DNA from: JANQPX01 sp965222015
GTDB lineage: Bacteria > Pseudomonadota > Alphaproteobacteria > Geminicoccales > Geminicoccaceae
Length of the DNA: 64,000 bases
Assembly: GCA_965222015.1 (NCBI GenBank)
Contig: CBDCTL010000001.1
Location: 310,001 to 374,000, forward strand
Reading direction: 5' to 3'
A program made the translations under genes and the position numbers. Numbering within the stretch: position 1 is the first letter of the stretch; the number at the start of each line of letters is the position of its first letter. The notes below the pieces were generated by a model. That model did no database searches. It was not told where the DNA came from and saw nothing but the letters and a program-made list of their open reading frames with translations. Below are positions 25,576 through 34,241 of the stretch, piece by piece.

Positions 25576-26991
25576 ATGCCCACTGAAATTCTCATGCCCG
25601 CGCTTTCGCCGACCATGACCGAGGGCAATCTCGCCAAATGGCTGAAGCAGGTCGGCGACGATGTCGCCGCCGGTGACGTGATCGCCGAGATCGAGACCGA
25701 CAAGGCAACCATGGAGGTCGAGGCCGTCGACGAAGGCAAGCTCGGCAAGATTCTGGTCGAGGAGGGCACCGAAGGTGTCGCGGTCAACACACCGATCGCC
25801 GTTCTTCTGACCGACGGCGAGGACGAAGGCGACATCCAGACGGGCGGCAACACGCCGACAAGGGATGAGGTGGCATCGAACGGAGCAGCCGCGAGGGCAT
25901 CCGGCGATGATCGGGAGCCCGAGCCGAAAAGTCGTCCGATTTCGTCCGGTCCGCCACTCGACCTCATACCGGAAGCCGCCGACGACCCGGAATTGCCCGA
26001 CGGCACGGAGATGATCAAGCAGACCGTGCGCGAGGCGCTGCGCGACGCCATGGCCGAGGAGATGCGGAACGACGATCGTGTCTTTCTGATGGGTGAGGAG
26101 GTCGCCGAATATCAGGGTGCCTACAAGGTCAGCCAGGGCCTGCTGAACGAGTTCGGGGCGAAGCGCGTTATCGACACGCCGATCACCGAGCACGGCTTCG
26201 CCGGCATCGGCGTCGGCGCCGCCATGGCCGGGCTTCGGCCGATCGTCGAGTTCATGACCTGGAACTTCGGCATGCAGGCGATCGACCATATCATCAACTC
26301 GGCCGCCAAAACCCTGTACATGGCCGGCGGCGAGCTTGGCTCGCCCATCGTTTTTCGCGGGCCGAACGGCGCTGCCGCACGCGTGGCCGCGCAGCACAGC
26401 CAGGAATACTCGACCTGGTACGCGCACTGCCCGGGCCTGAAGGTGATCGCGCCTTACAGCGCCGCCGACGCCAAAGGACTTTTGAAGGCGGCGATCCGTG
26501 ATCCCAATCCGGTCGTGTTCCTCGAGAACGAAATCCTCTACGGCCAGAGCTTCGAGGTGCCTGTCCTCGACGATTTCGTCCTGCCGATCGGCAAGGCGCG
26601 GATCGTCAGGAGCGGCGGCGACGTCACGCTTGTGGCGTTCTCGCTGATGGTCGAACGTGCCCTTCGCGCCGCCGAAAAGCTCGCCGAAGAGGGCATCGAG
26701 GCCGAGGTGATCGACCTTCGCACCATCCGGCCGCTGGATGTCGAGACCATCGTGACATCGGTCAAGAAGACCAACCGGCTGGTGTCGGTCGAGGAGGGCT
26801 GGCCGCGCTTCGGCCTAGGCGCGGAGATGTCCGCCGTCATGATGGAGCACGCCTTCGACTATCTGGACGCACCGGTGACGCGCGTGACCGGCGAGGACGT
26901 GCCCATGCCCTATGCCGCCAATCTCGAGCAGATGGCCCTGCCGCAGGTGGCCGACGTGGTCAAGGCGGCCAAGGACGTCTGCTACCGCTGA
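25576..26991 (+). CDS. pdhB: Pyruvate dehydrogenase E1 beta subunit with N-terminal lipoyl domain
   Basis: 471 residues. An N-terminal lipoyl domain (about 1-80) carries the lipoylated lysine in EIETDKATMEVEA. A linker rich in Ala, Ser and Pro follows, then the E1-beta transketolase fold (TVREALRDAMAEEM, LMGEEVAEYQGAYKVSQGLL, DTPITEHGFAGIG, VFLENEILYGQ, VVSVEEGWPRFG-like end). A lipoyl domain on E1-beta is a known alphaproteobacterial feature. It lies 32 bases after pdhA. Confidence 0.96.
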   Translation: MPTEILMPALSPTMTEGNLAKWLKQVGDDVAAGDVIAEIETDKATMEVEAVDEGKLGKILVEEGTEGVAVNTPIAVLLTDGEDEGDIQTGGNTPTRDEVASNGAAARASGDDREPEPKSRPISSGPPLDLIPEAADDPELPDGTEMIKQTVREALRDAMAEEMRNDDRVFLMGEEVAEYQGAYKVSQGLLNEFGAKRVIDTPITEHGFAGIGVGAAMAGLRPIVEFMTWNFGMQAIDHIINSAAKTLYMAGGELGSPIVFRGPNGAAARVAAQHSQEYSTWYAHCPGLKVIAPYSAADAKGLLKAAIRDPNPVVFLENEILYGQSFEVPVLDDFVLPIGKARIVRSGGDVTLVAFSLMVERALRAAEKLAEEGIEAEVIDLRTIRPLDVETIVTSVKKTNRLVSVEEGWPRFGLGAEMSAVMMEHAFDYLDAPVTRVTGEDVPMPYAANLEQMALPQVADVVKAAKDVCYR

Positions 26992-27022
26992 TCCGATGGC
27001 TCTTTGAAAGTTCGAGAAAACA

Positions 27023-28309
27023 ATGCCGATCGAAATTCTCATGCCCGCCCTTTCGCCGACCATGACCGAGGGCAATCTCGCGAAGTGGCTGAAGAAGGAG
27101 GGCGACGAGATCGCCGCCGGCGACGTGATCGCCGAGATCGAGACCGACAAGGCGACCATGGAAGTGGAGGCGGTCGACGAGGGCAGGCTCGGCAAGATCC
27201 TCGTGGGCGAGGGCACGGAAGGCGTGGCCGTGAACGCGCCGATCGCCCTCCTTCTCGAAGAAGGGGAGGCGGCGGCCTCCCTCGATGACTTGCCTGAGAC
27301 TCGGCCTGCGAAGCCCGAGCCAGCGCCGGCAGCGGAGGCGAAGCGGGCGCAGCCTGCGGAGAAGGCATCGGCGCCCGAGCCCGCGGCCAAGACGAATGGT
27401 CAGGCGAAGGGCGACCGCATCTTCGCCAGCCCGCTCGCCAAACGCATGGCGGCGAACGAGGGACTCGATCTGTCAACGCTCACCGGCAGCGGACCCCATG
27501 GCCGCATCGTCAAGGCGGACATCGAGCGCGCGCTTGAGGACGGCGCCGGCAAGGCGGCGCCGGCGAAGGCCGAAGCACCGACCGCCAGGCCGGAAACCGC
27601 GGCAGCCGTCACCGATCCGGCCGCGCCGGTCGAGGAGATCGCGCTCACCAATATGCGGAAGGTGATCGCGCGTCGCCTCACCGAATCCAAGCAGACCGTC
27701 CCGCATTTCTATCTGACCATGGACTGCGAGCTGGACGCGCTGCTCGGCCTTCGAAAGCAGCTGAACGAGCGGGACGGCGCGGACTACAAGCTCTCGGTCA
27801 ACGACTTCGTGATCAAGGCCGTCGCTCTCGCCTTGAAGAAGGTGCCGATGGCGAACGTCTCCTGGGGCGGCGACAAGATCCTGAAATACCTGTCGATCGA
27901 CATCTCGGTCGCGGTCGCGATCCCGGACGGCCTGATCACCCCGATTATCCGCGACGCCGATCAGAAGGGCCTTGGAAAGATTTCCGAGGAGATGAAAGAT
28001 CTCGCGGCGCGCGCCAAGGACGGCAAGCTCAAGCCCGAGGAGTTCCAGGGCGGCAGCTTCTCGATCTCCAATCTCGGCATGTTCGGCGTCAAGGATTTCC
28101 AGGCGGTGATCAACCCGCCGCAGGCCTGCATCCTCGCGGTCGGCGCCGGCGAGAAACGCCCGGTGATCAGGGATGGCGCCGTCGCCGCGGCGACCGTCAT
28201 GTCCTGCACGCTCTCGGTCGACCATCGCGCCGTGGACGGCGCGCTCGGCGCCCAGCTGCTGCAGGCCTTCAAACGCTACATCGAAGAGCCGCTCTCGATG
28301 CTTTTGTAG
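27023..28309 (+). CDS. pdhC: Pyruvate dehydrogenase E2, dihydrolipoamide acetyltransferase
   Basis: Acetyl-transfer core of the complex. 428 residues: a lipoyl domain nearly identical to that of pdhB at the start (EIETDKATMEVEAVDEGRLG), an Ala/Pro/Glu linker, the E1/E3-binding domain (FASPLAKRMAANEGLDLS, GSGPHGRIVKADI), a second Ala/Pro linker, and a catalytic domain ending with the active-site stretch SVDHRAVDGALGAQLL (His and Asp). The near-identity of the two lipoyl domains suggests duplication or gene conversion within the operon. Confidence 0.97.
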   Translation: MPIEILMPALSPTMTEGNLAKWLKKEGDEIAAGDVIAEIETDKATMEVEAVDEGRLGKILVGEGTEGVAVNAPIALLLEEGEAAASLDDLPETRPAKPEPAPAAEAKRAQPAEKASAPEPAAKTNGQAKGDRIFASPLAKRMAANEGLDLSTLTGSGPHGRIVKADIERALEDGAGKAAPAKAEAPTARPETAAAVTDPAAPVEEIALTNMRKVIARRLTESKQTVPHFYLTMDCELDALLGLRKQLNERDGADYKLSVNDFVIKAVALALKKVPMANVSWGGDKILKYLSIDISVAVAIPDGLITPIIRDADQKGLGKISEEMKDLAARAKDGKLKPEEFQGGSFSISNLGMFGVKDFQAVINPPQACILAVGAGEKRPVIRDGAVAAATVMSCTLSVDHRAVDGALGAQLLQAFKRYIEEPLSMLL

Positions 28310-28335
28310 AACACGCAGTCAAAAGGTCCGGTTTC

Positions 28336-29733
28336 ATGGCAGAGCAAGCGTTCGATCTCGTCGTCGTCGGCGGCGGCCCCGGCGGCTATGTCGCCGCGAT
28401 TCGCGCAGCCCAGCTGAAGATGAAGACGGCGCTGGTCGAGCGCGAGCATCTCGGCGGCATCTGCCTGAACTGGGGCTGCATTCCCACGAAGGCGCTGCTG
28501 CGCTCCGGCGAAATCCTGGACCACATGCAGCACCTCGAGAGCTTCGGCCTCTCTGCGGAGAAGGTGAGCTATGACGCTGCGGCCGTGGTGAAAAGATCCC
28601 GCCAGGTCGCGAGCCAGCTCTCCAAGGGCGTCGCGCATCTCCTCAAGAAAAACAAGGTCACCATCTTCGACGGCGAAGCGGCGCTTCGAGGCTCAGGTTC
28701 GGTCGAGGTGACAACCAAGTCCGGAAAGGAAGGGATCAAGGCGAAGAACATCATTCTGGCGACCGGCGCCCGCGCGCGTCAGCTTCCGGGCCTCGAAGCC
28801 GATGGCAAGCTGGTCTGGACCTACAAGGAAGCCATGGTGCCCGAAGCCATGCCGAAAAGCCTGCTGGTGGTCGGCTCCGGCGCTATCGGTATCGAGTTCG
28901 CGAGCTTCTATCGCTCCATGGGATGCGACGTCACCGTGGTCGAGGTGCTGGACCGGGTGCTGCCGGTGGAGGACGAGGAGATCTCGGCCTTCGCTCACAA
29001 GCAGTTCGAGAAGCGCGGGATCAAGCTGATCACCGGAGCGCAGGTCAAGGCGCTCGACAAGGGTAAGGACGACGTGACCGTGACCGTCGAGGCTGGCGGC
29101 AAGAGTGAGAAGAAGACGGTCGACCGGGTGATCATGGCAGTCGGCATCGTCGGCAATGTCGAGGACCTCGGTCTCGAGGACACCAGGATCGAAGTCGAAA
29201 AAAACCACGTCGTGGTCGACGAATGGTGTCGCACCGGCGAGCCTGGTGTGTACGCGATCGGTGATCTGGTCGGCCCGCCCTGGCTCGCACACAAGGCCAG
29301 CCACGAGGGTGTCATGTGCGTCGAGAAGATTGCGGGCTCGAACGACGTCCATCCCATGGATGTGACCAAGATCCCGGGCTGCACCTACTGCTCGCCGCAG
29401 GTCGCGAGCGTCGGCTACACCGAGGCGGCGGCGAAGAAGGCGGGCTATGACGTCAAGGTCGGCCGCTTTCCCTTCATCGGCAATGGCAAGGCGATCGCGC
29501 TCGGCGAACCCGATGGCATGGTCAAGACCGTGTTCGATGCCGGGACCGGCGAGCTCCTGGGCGCACATATGGTCGGCGCCGAGGTCACCGAGATGATCCA
29601 GGGCTACGTTATCGCGCGTCAGGTGGAGGCGACCGAGCTTGACCTGATGCACACGGTCTTCCCTCACCCGACGCTGTCGGAAATGATGCACGAGTCGACG
29701 CTGGACGCCTACGGCAGGGCCATCCATTTCTGA
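28336..29733 (+). CDS. lpdA: Dihydrolipoyl dehydrogenase (E3)
   Basis: Reoxidises dihydrolipoamide with NAD. 465 residues. FAD-binding start DLVVVGGGPGGYVAAIRAAQ; redox-active disulfide in GGICLNWGCIPTKALL; NAD-binding LLVVGSGAIGIEFASFY; second FAD site VYAIGDLVGPPWLAHKASHEG; C-terminal dimer/catalytic PHPTLSEMMHEST. Complete and in frame. A decayed 3-prime piece of a different lpd gene lies at 55572-55727. The rest of the pdh operon precedes it, and an AT-rich gap follows. Confidence 0.97.
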   Translation: MAEQAFDLVVVGGGPGGYVAAIRAAQLKMKTALVEREHLGGICLNWGCIPTKALLRSGEILDHMQHLESFGLSAEKVSYDAAAVVKRSRQVASQLSKGVAHLLKKNKVTIFDGEAALRGSGSVEVTTKSGKEGIKAKNIILATGARARQLPGLEADGKLVWTYKEAMVPEAMPKSLLVVGSGAIGIEFASFYRSMGCDVTVVEVLDRVLPVEDEEISAFAHKQFEKRGIKLITGAQVKALDKGKDDVTVTVEAGGKSEKKTVDRVIMAVGIVGNVEDLGLEDTRIEVEKNHVVVDEWCRTGEPGVYAIGDLVGPPWLAHKASHEGVMCVEKIAGSNDVHPMDVTKIPGCTYCSPQVASVGYTEAAAKKAGYDVKVGRFPFIGNGKAIALGEPDGMVKTVFDAGTGELLGAHMVGAEVTEMIQGYVIARQVEATELDLMHTVFPHPTLSEMMHESTLDAYGRAIHF

Positions 29734-29957
29734 GACGAAGCGGGGGCGGCAGCAAGAGGACGCGAAAGCTTTTCGCTTCCAGCGTTCGTAACTCAAAAGT
29801 TGTCGCCGGAAATTAAATAAAACAACCATAAATACTTTAGAGAAATTGAACTAACAGGCTGTGGATTATTTTCAGGTGAGAAGCAATCAAGGGCTTTCAA
29901 AACCTTTGCCAAGCCGCTAAAGTCCCGCGCGAACTGTGAAAAACCCGCACAACATAG
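29734..29957. promoter_or_regulatory. AT-rich gap with a short stem-loop after lpdA and a probable promoter for the next gene
   Basis: Just downstream of lpdA lies GCGAAA-GCT-TTTCGC (29762-29776), a 6-bp stem with a 3-base loop but no long T-run, so a weak terminator at best. Bases ~29790-29870 are unusually AT-rich and probably hold the promoter of the following coiled-coil gene; no boxes could be fixed. Confidence 0.4.
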
Positions 29958-30575
29958 ATGGGACAAGCGATGAACGCTGCGTACGAGCCGTCCATGGACG
30001 ACGTTCTGAAAAGCATCAGGCGGATCATCCGTAGCGATCAGGAACAGACAAAAAATGACGAAGACTTCGTCGAAGTCGCGCCGATTCAAGAAAAACCCAA
30101 AGTAGAGGCGAAAAGTACCAACGACAATTTGATCAGAATGAAGATTCACGATCAGAAACGTCTTCGCATTCTCGAGAAGAAACTTCAGACGATCGAGGCC
30201 GAATACGAGCAGAAGCTACAGCTCCATCGCCGCAAGATGACCGACTATCGCCGTCAGAATCAGGAGCTGGCCGCGGCCGTCGAGGAGTATCGCACGAAGC
30301 TGGACGTAGTGACGGCGAGTCTGCGCACGGCCCATGACTGTCTGGAGAAGCTGCGGGAGAAGAACAGGGCGCTCAAAACGAAGGTGCTGCACATGACGCG
30401 GTTCCAGCAGGGCACCGCCGTGCTGAAGACCATTCAGCGCGAATTCTCCAACCTCTATCACCCCGACAAAGTCGAGGGTGACAATCTGTCGAAGATGGTC
30501 AGGCACGAGGTCTACAACGAGTTCAGCCAGGTCCTGCAAGGCGTTCGGAGCCAGTTTCAGAACCGGCAGGTGTAG
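29958..30575 (+). CDS. PopZ-like N-motif / coiled-coil / J-like (HPD) protein
   Basis: 205 residues in three visible parts. Residues ~10-28 (EPSMDDVLKSIRRIIRSDQ) closely match the N-terminal helix of the polar organiser PopZ (EPTMEEILASIRRIIS), which recruits partner proteins to the cell pole. Residues ~58-145 form a long Lys/Glu/Gln/Arg-rich coiled coil. Residues ~150-197 look like helix II, an HPD loop (168-170, in NLYHPDKVEG) and helix III of a J domain, the part that contacts DnaK. A second ATG at 29970 could be the start. It stands alone, next to a decayed IS element. Inference: a polarity- or partner-recruited DnaK adaptor; not a family I can name. Confidence 0.75.
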   Translation: MGQAMNAAYEPSMDDVLKSIRRIIRSDQEQTKNDEDFVEVAPIQEKPKVEAKSTNDNLIRMKIHDQKRLRILEKKLQTIEAEYEQKLQLHRRKMTDYRRQNQELAAAVEEYRTKLDVVTASLRTAHDCLEKLREKNRALKTKVLHMTRFQQGTAVLKTIQREFSNLYHPDKVEGDNLSKMVRHEVYNEFSQVLQGVRSQFQNRQV

Positions 30576-30930
30576 TCCGCGCGGCAAACGCGCTTGTCCG
30601 GGCCGACTGCAGTCCAAAACCGATCTCCTTCGAGCTCGGTGCATGACGGTTGGCCTGGCCGGTCCCTTGCGACGCCTTCATCGATAAGCCGGGTTGCCTT
30701 TGCGTTTCGTCATGTGGAGATGAACGGTAGGGGCGATCCTTAGGTGGATGATGGTGCAAACAGGGCCTTTCGGTGCTGGTTTTCTTGCAGCCACGGTAAG
30801 CTTGACGCTCATCTCGGTTCAAGTTACGCGCAAAGCGGTGGTTTCCCTCTGGTCACCTCGGTGGAAGGCAACCATGTCGGGGCTGGTGTGTGCTTCGCTC
30901 CGGATTGACGCTCGGCTACACCACGCAGTA

Positions 30931-31383
30931 GCTTTATGCCGGTCTGGCCGGAGCCTGCTTCGCCGTCGAACTGCCCGAGACACGTCATGTGCGGGACGCC
31001 TTCAAGGCGATGCCGATCAAGACCAAGTGCAAGGATGCGCGCGGGATCGCCCATCTAATCGGCAGGTCGGTGCGCCTTTCGGCCTGACGCCGAAGCGCTG
31101 CCAATCCGGCGCGAAAGATGTGAGCGGCCGGATATCCAAGATCGGCGATCCCAAGACCTGTCATTTTTGCGTGCGCACGGCGCTGTACGAGGCGGCGCAC
31201 ATCATTCTGGCCAGACGGGTCAAGGCGGGAGCCCTCAAGAGCTGGGCCATGCGCCTGGCGGCGCGCGCCGGCAAGAACGAGGCGAAGGTCGCGCTCGCGC
31301 GCAAGCTTTCAGTAATCCTGCACCGCATGCTGGCAGATGGTACACCCTTCGCTTCGGACAAAGCGACCATGGCTAAAGGTTGA
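30931..31383 (+). pseudogene. IS110-family transposase remnant
   Basis: Two pieces in different frames. The first (~30931-31087) reads YAGLAGACFAVELPETRHVR, then AFKAMPIKTKCKDARGIAHL, matching the IS110 DEDD-type N-terminal domain. The usual TDRNDARGIA has become TKCKDARGIA, so a catalytic Asp is lost. The second (~31067-31383) reads FGLTPKRCQSGAKDVSGRIS, then YEAAHIILARR and KVALARKLSVILHRMLADGT, matching the Transposase_20 C-terminal domain. The middle (~150 or more residues) is missing. It is non-functional. Confidence 0.85.
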
Positions 31384-31741
31384 ACGACGAGGGGATACAG
31401 AGTTCGGGCGAACAACGCCATCCGCCCGGAGCGAGGTCCCGTCACCGGGACGATGGATCAGGCCAGGCCGCGAAACGCTCAGTGGCGTCATCAGATGACC
31501 ACGTGTTCCTGGATTGGCCGACCTGTTCCTCATCTTATCCCGTCGGATGGCGGCCAGGCACCGACCACGGGCAGAAGAGAAACCTCGGCGGCAGGATCAA
31601 AGCTCAAAAAAGAGGGGTGACCAATCAACACCCGCTACAAAAGAGCGTATCCCGATGAGGTGAACCGTGCGGCTGACCAGGAAGTTTCCCCAACCAACAA
31701 GCCAGAGCGGCGTCAACAAGTTCATCAGACCGGGATCCGGT
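31384..31741. other. Non-coding flank of the IS110 remnant up to the cytochrome c gene
   Basis: No supported gene. The part next to the transposase remnant may be the former non-coding end of the element. A hairpin AGACCGG-GAT-CCGGTCT (31727-31743) overlaps the TAG stop of the minus-strand cytochrome gene and could end its transcript. Confidence 0.4.
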
Positions 31742-31743
31742 CT
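31727..31743 (-). terminator. 7-bp stem-loop at the cytochrome c stop codon
   Basis: A perfect 7-bp inverted repeat with a 3-base loop that begins at the TAG stop of the minus-strand cytochrome gene. No U-tract follows, so it may be a 3-prime mRNA end stabiliser or Rho-type site rather than a classic intrinsic terminator. Confidence 0.4.
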
Positions 31744-32122
31744 AGCCGCCGGCCGCCTCCTTCAGATAGGCGATGACATCCGCGATCTCGTCCTCCTTCT
31801 TGAGGCCGACGAAGACCATCTTGTTGCCCTCGATGTAGCCCTTTGGATCGGCGAGATAGGCGGCGATGGTCTCCTCGTCCCAGGTGATGCCGGAATTCGC
31901 CATGGCATCGGAATATTTGAACCCCTCGGCGGCGCCGGCAGCCCTGCCGATGATGCCGACCAGATGTGGCCCGACCTTGTTCTTCTCATCGTCGACCACA
32001 TGGCAGGTCTTGCATTTGTTGAAGACCTTCTTGCCCTTTGCCGCATCGCCCTCGGCGAGGGCGGCTTGACTTGCCAGAGTCAGGCCGAGAAGGGTCGCGA
32101 AGCTGATCATCGGTTTGGTCAT
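31742..32122 (-). CDS. Class I cytochrome c (c2/c550-like), periplasmic electron carrier
   Basis: About 126 residues with a cleavable signal peptide (MISFATLLGLTLASQAALA), a single heme site CKTCH and a Met axial ligand in EGNKMVFVGL. The WDEETIAAYLADPKGYI segment before that Met is typical of mitochondrial-type cytochrome c. The ATG at 32122 follows AGGAGGAC and lies 20 bases after norD, so it is the last gene of the nor operon. It is a likely electron donor to NirS or to the NorCB complex; the partner is inferred from position. Confidence 0.92.
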   Translation of the reverse strand: MTKPMISFATLLGLTLASQAALAEGDAAKGKKVFNKCKTCHVVDDEKNKVGPHLVGIIGRAAGAAEGFKYSDAMANSGITWDEETIAAYLADPKGYIEGNKMVFVGLKKEDEIADVIAYLKEAAGG

Positions 32123-32142
32123 GACGTCCTCCTTTGGGTTTC

Positions 32143-34068
32143 TCACTGAACGAGTTGCCGATAGATCGCCGGCAGGGCCGGAACCAGGCGGTCGATCTGG
32201 CTGACCAGGGCGTAGCCGCCGCGGCCGAACAGGTAGGGGATGTAGGCGCTGGCGTCGCGATCGACGGTGATCGCGAATACCGCGGTGCCCGCCTGGCGCG
32301 CCTCCTGCACCGCCTTTCGCGTATCCTCGATGCCGAAGCGGCCGTCATAGTGATCGATGTCGTGGGGTTTGCCGTCGGACAGGATCAGAAGCAGGCGATG
32401 GCGCTCCGGGCGATCCTCGGCGAGGACATGCTGGACATAGCGGATGGCGGCACCCATGCGTGTATAGGCGCCGGGTCGCAGCGCCGCGATCCGGCGAAGG
32501 GGGGCGCCGGCAAGCTTCTCGTCGAACGCCTTGATGCCGGCGACCCTGACATGATGGCGCCTGGTCGAGGTGAAGCTCCAGATGCCGAAGCTGTCGCCGC
32601 AGGCTTCGAGACCGTGGGCGAGCGCGGTCAGCGCCTCCTTCTCGACGTCAAGCACGCGGCTTTCGTCGACCCAGGCATCGGTGGAGAGCGAAACGTCTAC
32701 CAGTACGGCGGCGGCGAGGTCGCGCGCCCGGTTGCGCACATCCAGATAGATCTTGTCGGAAAGCCGTCCGGTTGCCGACCGGTCCGTCCGCGCGCGCACG
32801 ACGGCGTCCATGTCGAGCTCGCTGCCGTCCAACTGGCGATGCAGCACCTCGCGTCTTGGCCGAAATGCCTCGAACTGTCGGCGGACATGGCGAATGCGTG
32901 TACGGGCGGCAGGGTCCGGCGTCCAGCGCTCTCCTTCCTCCTCGGCCGGGCGCGCGTCGATCGCGCAATGATCCGGCAGGTAGACGGCCTTCCTGTAATG
33001 CCATTCGGGCAGCGTTAGAGGCCCCGCCGCACGGGTCTCGTCGACCCCACGCGCAGCAAGATCAAGCTCGATTCTGAGCGGCGCGCTCACCTTCTCGTCG
33101 CTGTCGCCCAGCGTGAGCTGATCCATGTCGCCGAGCGCCTTCCTGGCGGCGTCGGGCTTCTCCTCGTCCTCGGCGCGGCTGACCTTCACCATCTCGGCGG
33201 CCAGCAATAGAAGATCGCCTTTGTTGACCAGGGTCAGCGGATCGTTTTTCTCGACCTCGTCCGGCTGCTGACGAGCAGCTCGTTTACGCTTCGCGGAGTC
33301 CTCGTGGGCGTCGCCGGTGTCCGGTTCGTCGCTGTTCGATGAGGTTGACTGATCCGTGCCGAGTGACAGAAAAATACCCCAGAGCGGCACGGGCAGGAAA
33401 GGACGGTAGCTGTTCGGCGAGTCGATGCCGTCGAGATTCAGACGATGGGCGGTGACCAGGGTCAGCAGGTTGTCGTCGTGATCGCCATCCGTCCCTTCGC
33501 CCAGCAGAACTCGGATCACATGCTCGACATCGGCCTCGGTCTTCGGCAGGCGGCGGGTCGGACGAAGGCGGAGCGTCCACGCGGCGAGATCGGCATAGGT
33601 CGAGGCGAGGCCAGGCAGGCTCGCCAGCACGTGCGCCGTCCTATGGTGGGCGTCATGCAGCCGGGCGAGGTCCGACCTGAGGTCGACGCCGGCGGCCGTC
33701 CCGCCCCCCATGGCGAAGAAGGCGGCGAGCCAGAGATAGAGCTGGCGGTTCAGATCCCGTTCGGGGAAACTGGCGATCCGTTCGGGCAAAAGGATGCGCG
33801 TCTCGTGTCGCTCGGCGCGATCGAGGCGTTCCCGCTCCATGCCGATGCGCTGCCGCCAGGTCAGGCGGTGGCCGCTGTCGCGAGCGGTGCTGGCCACCAG
33901 CTCCAATCCGGCATCGCCGCCAATCGCGCGAAAGAACACCGGCAGGCTGCCCTCGATCTCGTCGAAGCTGACCGCGGCGTCCTCGAAGCGCGGCGAACTC
34001 GCTGCTTCGCCCACCAGCCGGTGCCAGAACCGGCCGACTTTCTCTTCATACTCAAGAAAGTCGAGCAT
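32143..34068 (-). CDS. norD: Nitric oxide reductase activation protein NorD
   Basis: 641 residues ending in a von Willebrand A domain with the metal-site start VLVDVSLSTDAW and LILSDGKPHDIDHYDG. It works with the NorQ AAA+ ATPase to assemble or activate NO reductase, probably in iron-centre insertion. The middle is Asp/Glu- and Lys-rich. The ATG start at 34068 abuts a 174-bp palindromic element that separates it from norQ, which is unusual because norQ and norD normally follow each other closely. The cytochrome c gene follows 20 bases downstream. Confidence 0.93.
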   Translation of the reverse strand: MLDFLEYEEKVGRFWHRLVGEAASSPRFEDAAVSFDEIEGSLPVFFRAIGGDAGLELVASTARDSGHRLTWRQRIGMERERLDRAERHETRILLPERIASFPERDLNRQLYLWLAAFFAMGGGTAAGVDLRSDLARLHDAHHRTAHVLASLPGLASTYADLAAWTLRLRPTRRLPKTEADVEHVIRVLLGEGTDGDHDDNLLTLVTAHRLNLDGIDSPNSYRPFLPVPLWGIFLSLGTDQSTSSNSDEPDTGDAHEDSAKRKRAARQQPDEVEKNDPLTLVNKGDLLLLAAEMVKVSRAEDEEKPDAARKALGDMDQLTLGDSDEKVSAPLRIELDLAARGVDETRAAGPLTLPEWHYRKAVYLPDHCAIDARPAEEEGERWTPDPAARTRIRHVRRQFEAFRPRREVLHRQLDGSELDMDAVVRARTDRSATGRLSDKIYLDVRNRARDLAAAVLVDVSLSTDAWVDESRVLDVEKEALTALAHGLEACGDSFGIWSFTSTRRHHVRVAGIKAFDEKLAGAPLRRIAALRPGAYTRMGAAIRYVQHVLAEDRPERHRLLLILSDGKPHDIDHYDGRFGIEDTRKAVQEARQAGTAVFAITVDRDASAYIPYLFGRGGYALVSQIDRLVPALPAIYRQLVQ

Positions 34069-34241
34069 AGTGGCGCGGGTGGCATGGCCACCTCATTGGG
34101 TTTAGGACTGCCTTCGAAGAACGTGCTCTTGCCGGCGTTGGTATGCGGTCCCTTGTCGACAAGAGGAGTGCGCATACCCATCCAGAAAAGGACACGTTCT
34201 CCACCAGCGTCCCCCAAGTCGATGAGGTGGCCACGCCACTA
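34068..34241. repeat. 174-bp palindromic element filling the norQ-norD gap
   Basis: The left end starts TAGTGGCG (34068-34075) and the right end is CGCCACTA (34234-34241). Inside each end lies TGGCCACCTCAT or its complement (34085-34096 and 34221-34232), then AACGTG on the left arm and CACGTT on the right, then GGTATGCG (34140-34147) and CGCATACC (34171-34178) around a central CTTGTCGACAAG. The whole stretch therefore folds on itself. The right end supplies the TAG of norQ and the left end touches the ATG of norD. It looks like a MITE or REP-like element; in mRNA it would form a large stem between the two cistrons. Confidence 0.75.

Noticed and set aside
31653..31680. GATGAGGTGAACC as a further copy of the CTAG-ended repeat
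   Set aside because: Only the first nine bases match; there is no stem and no CTAG at the right distance.
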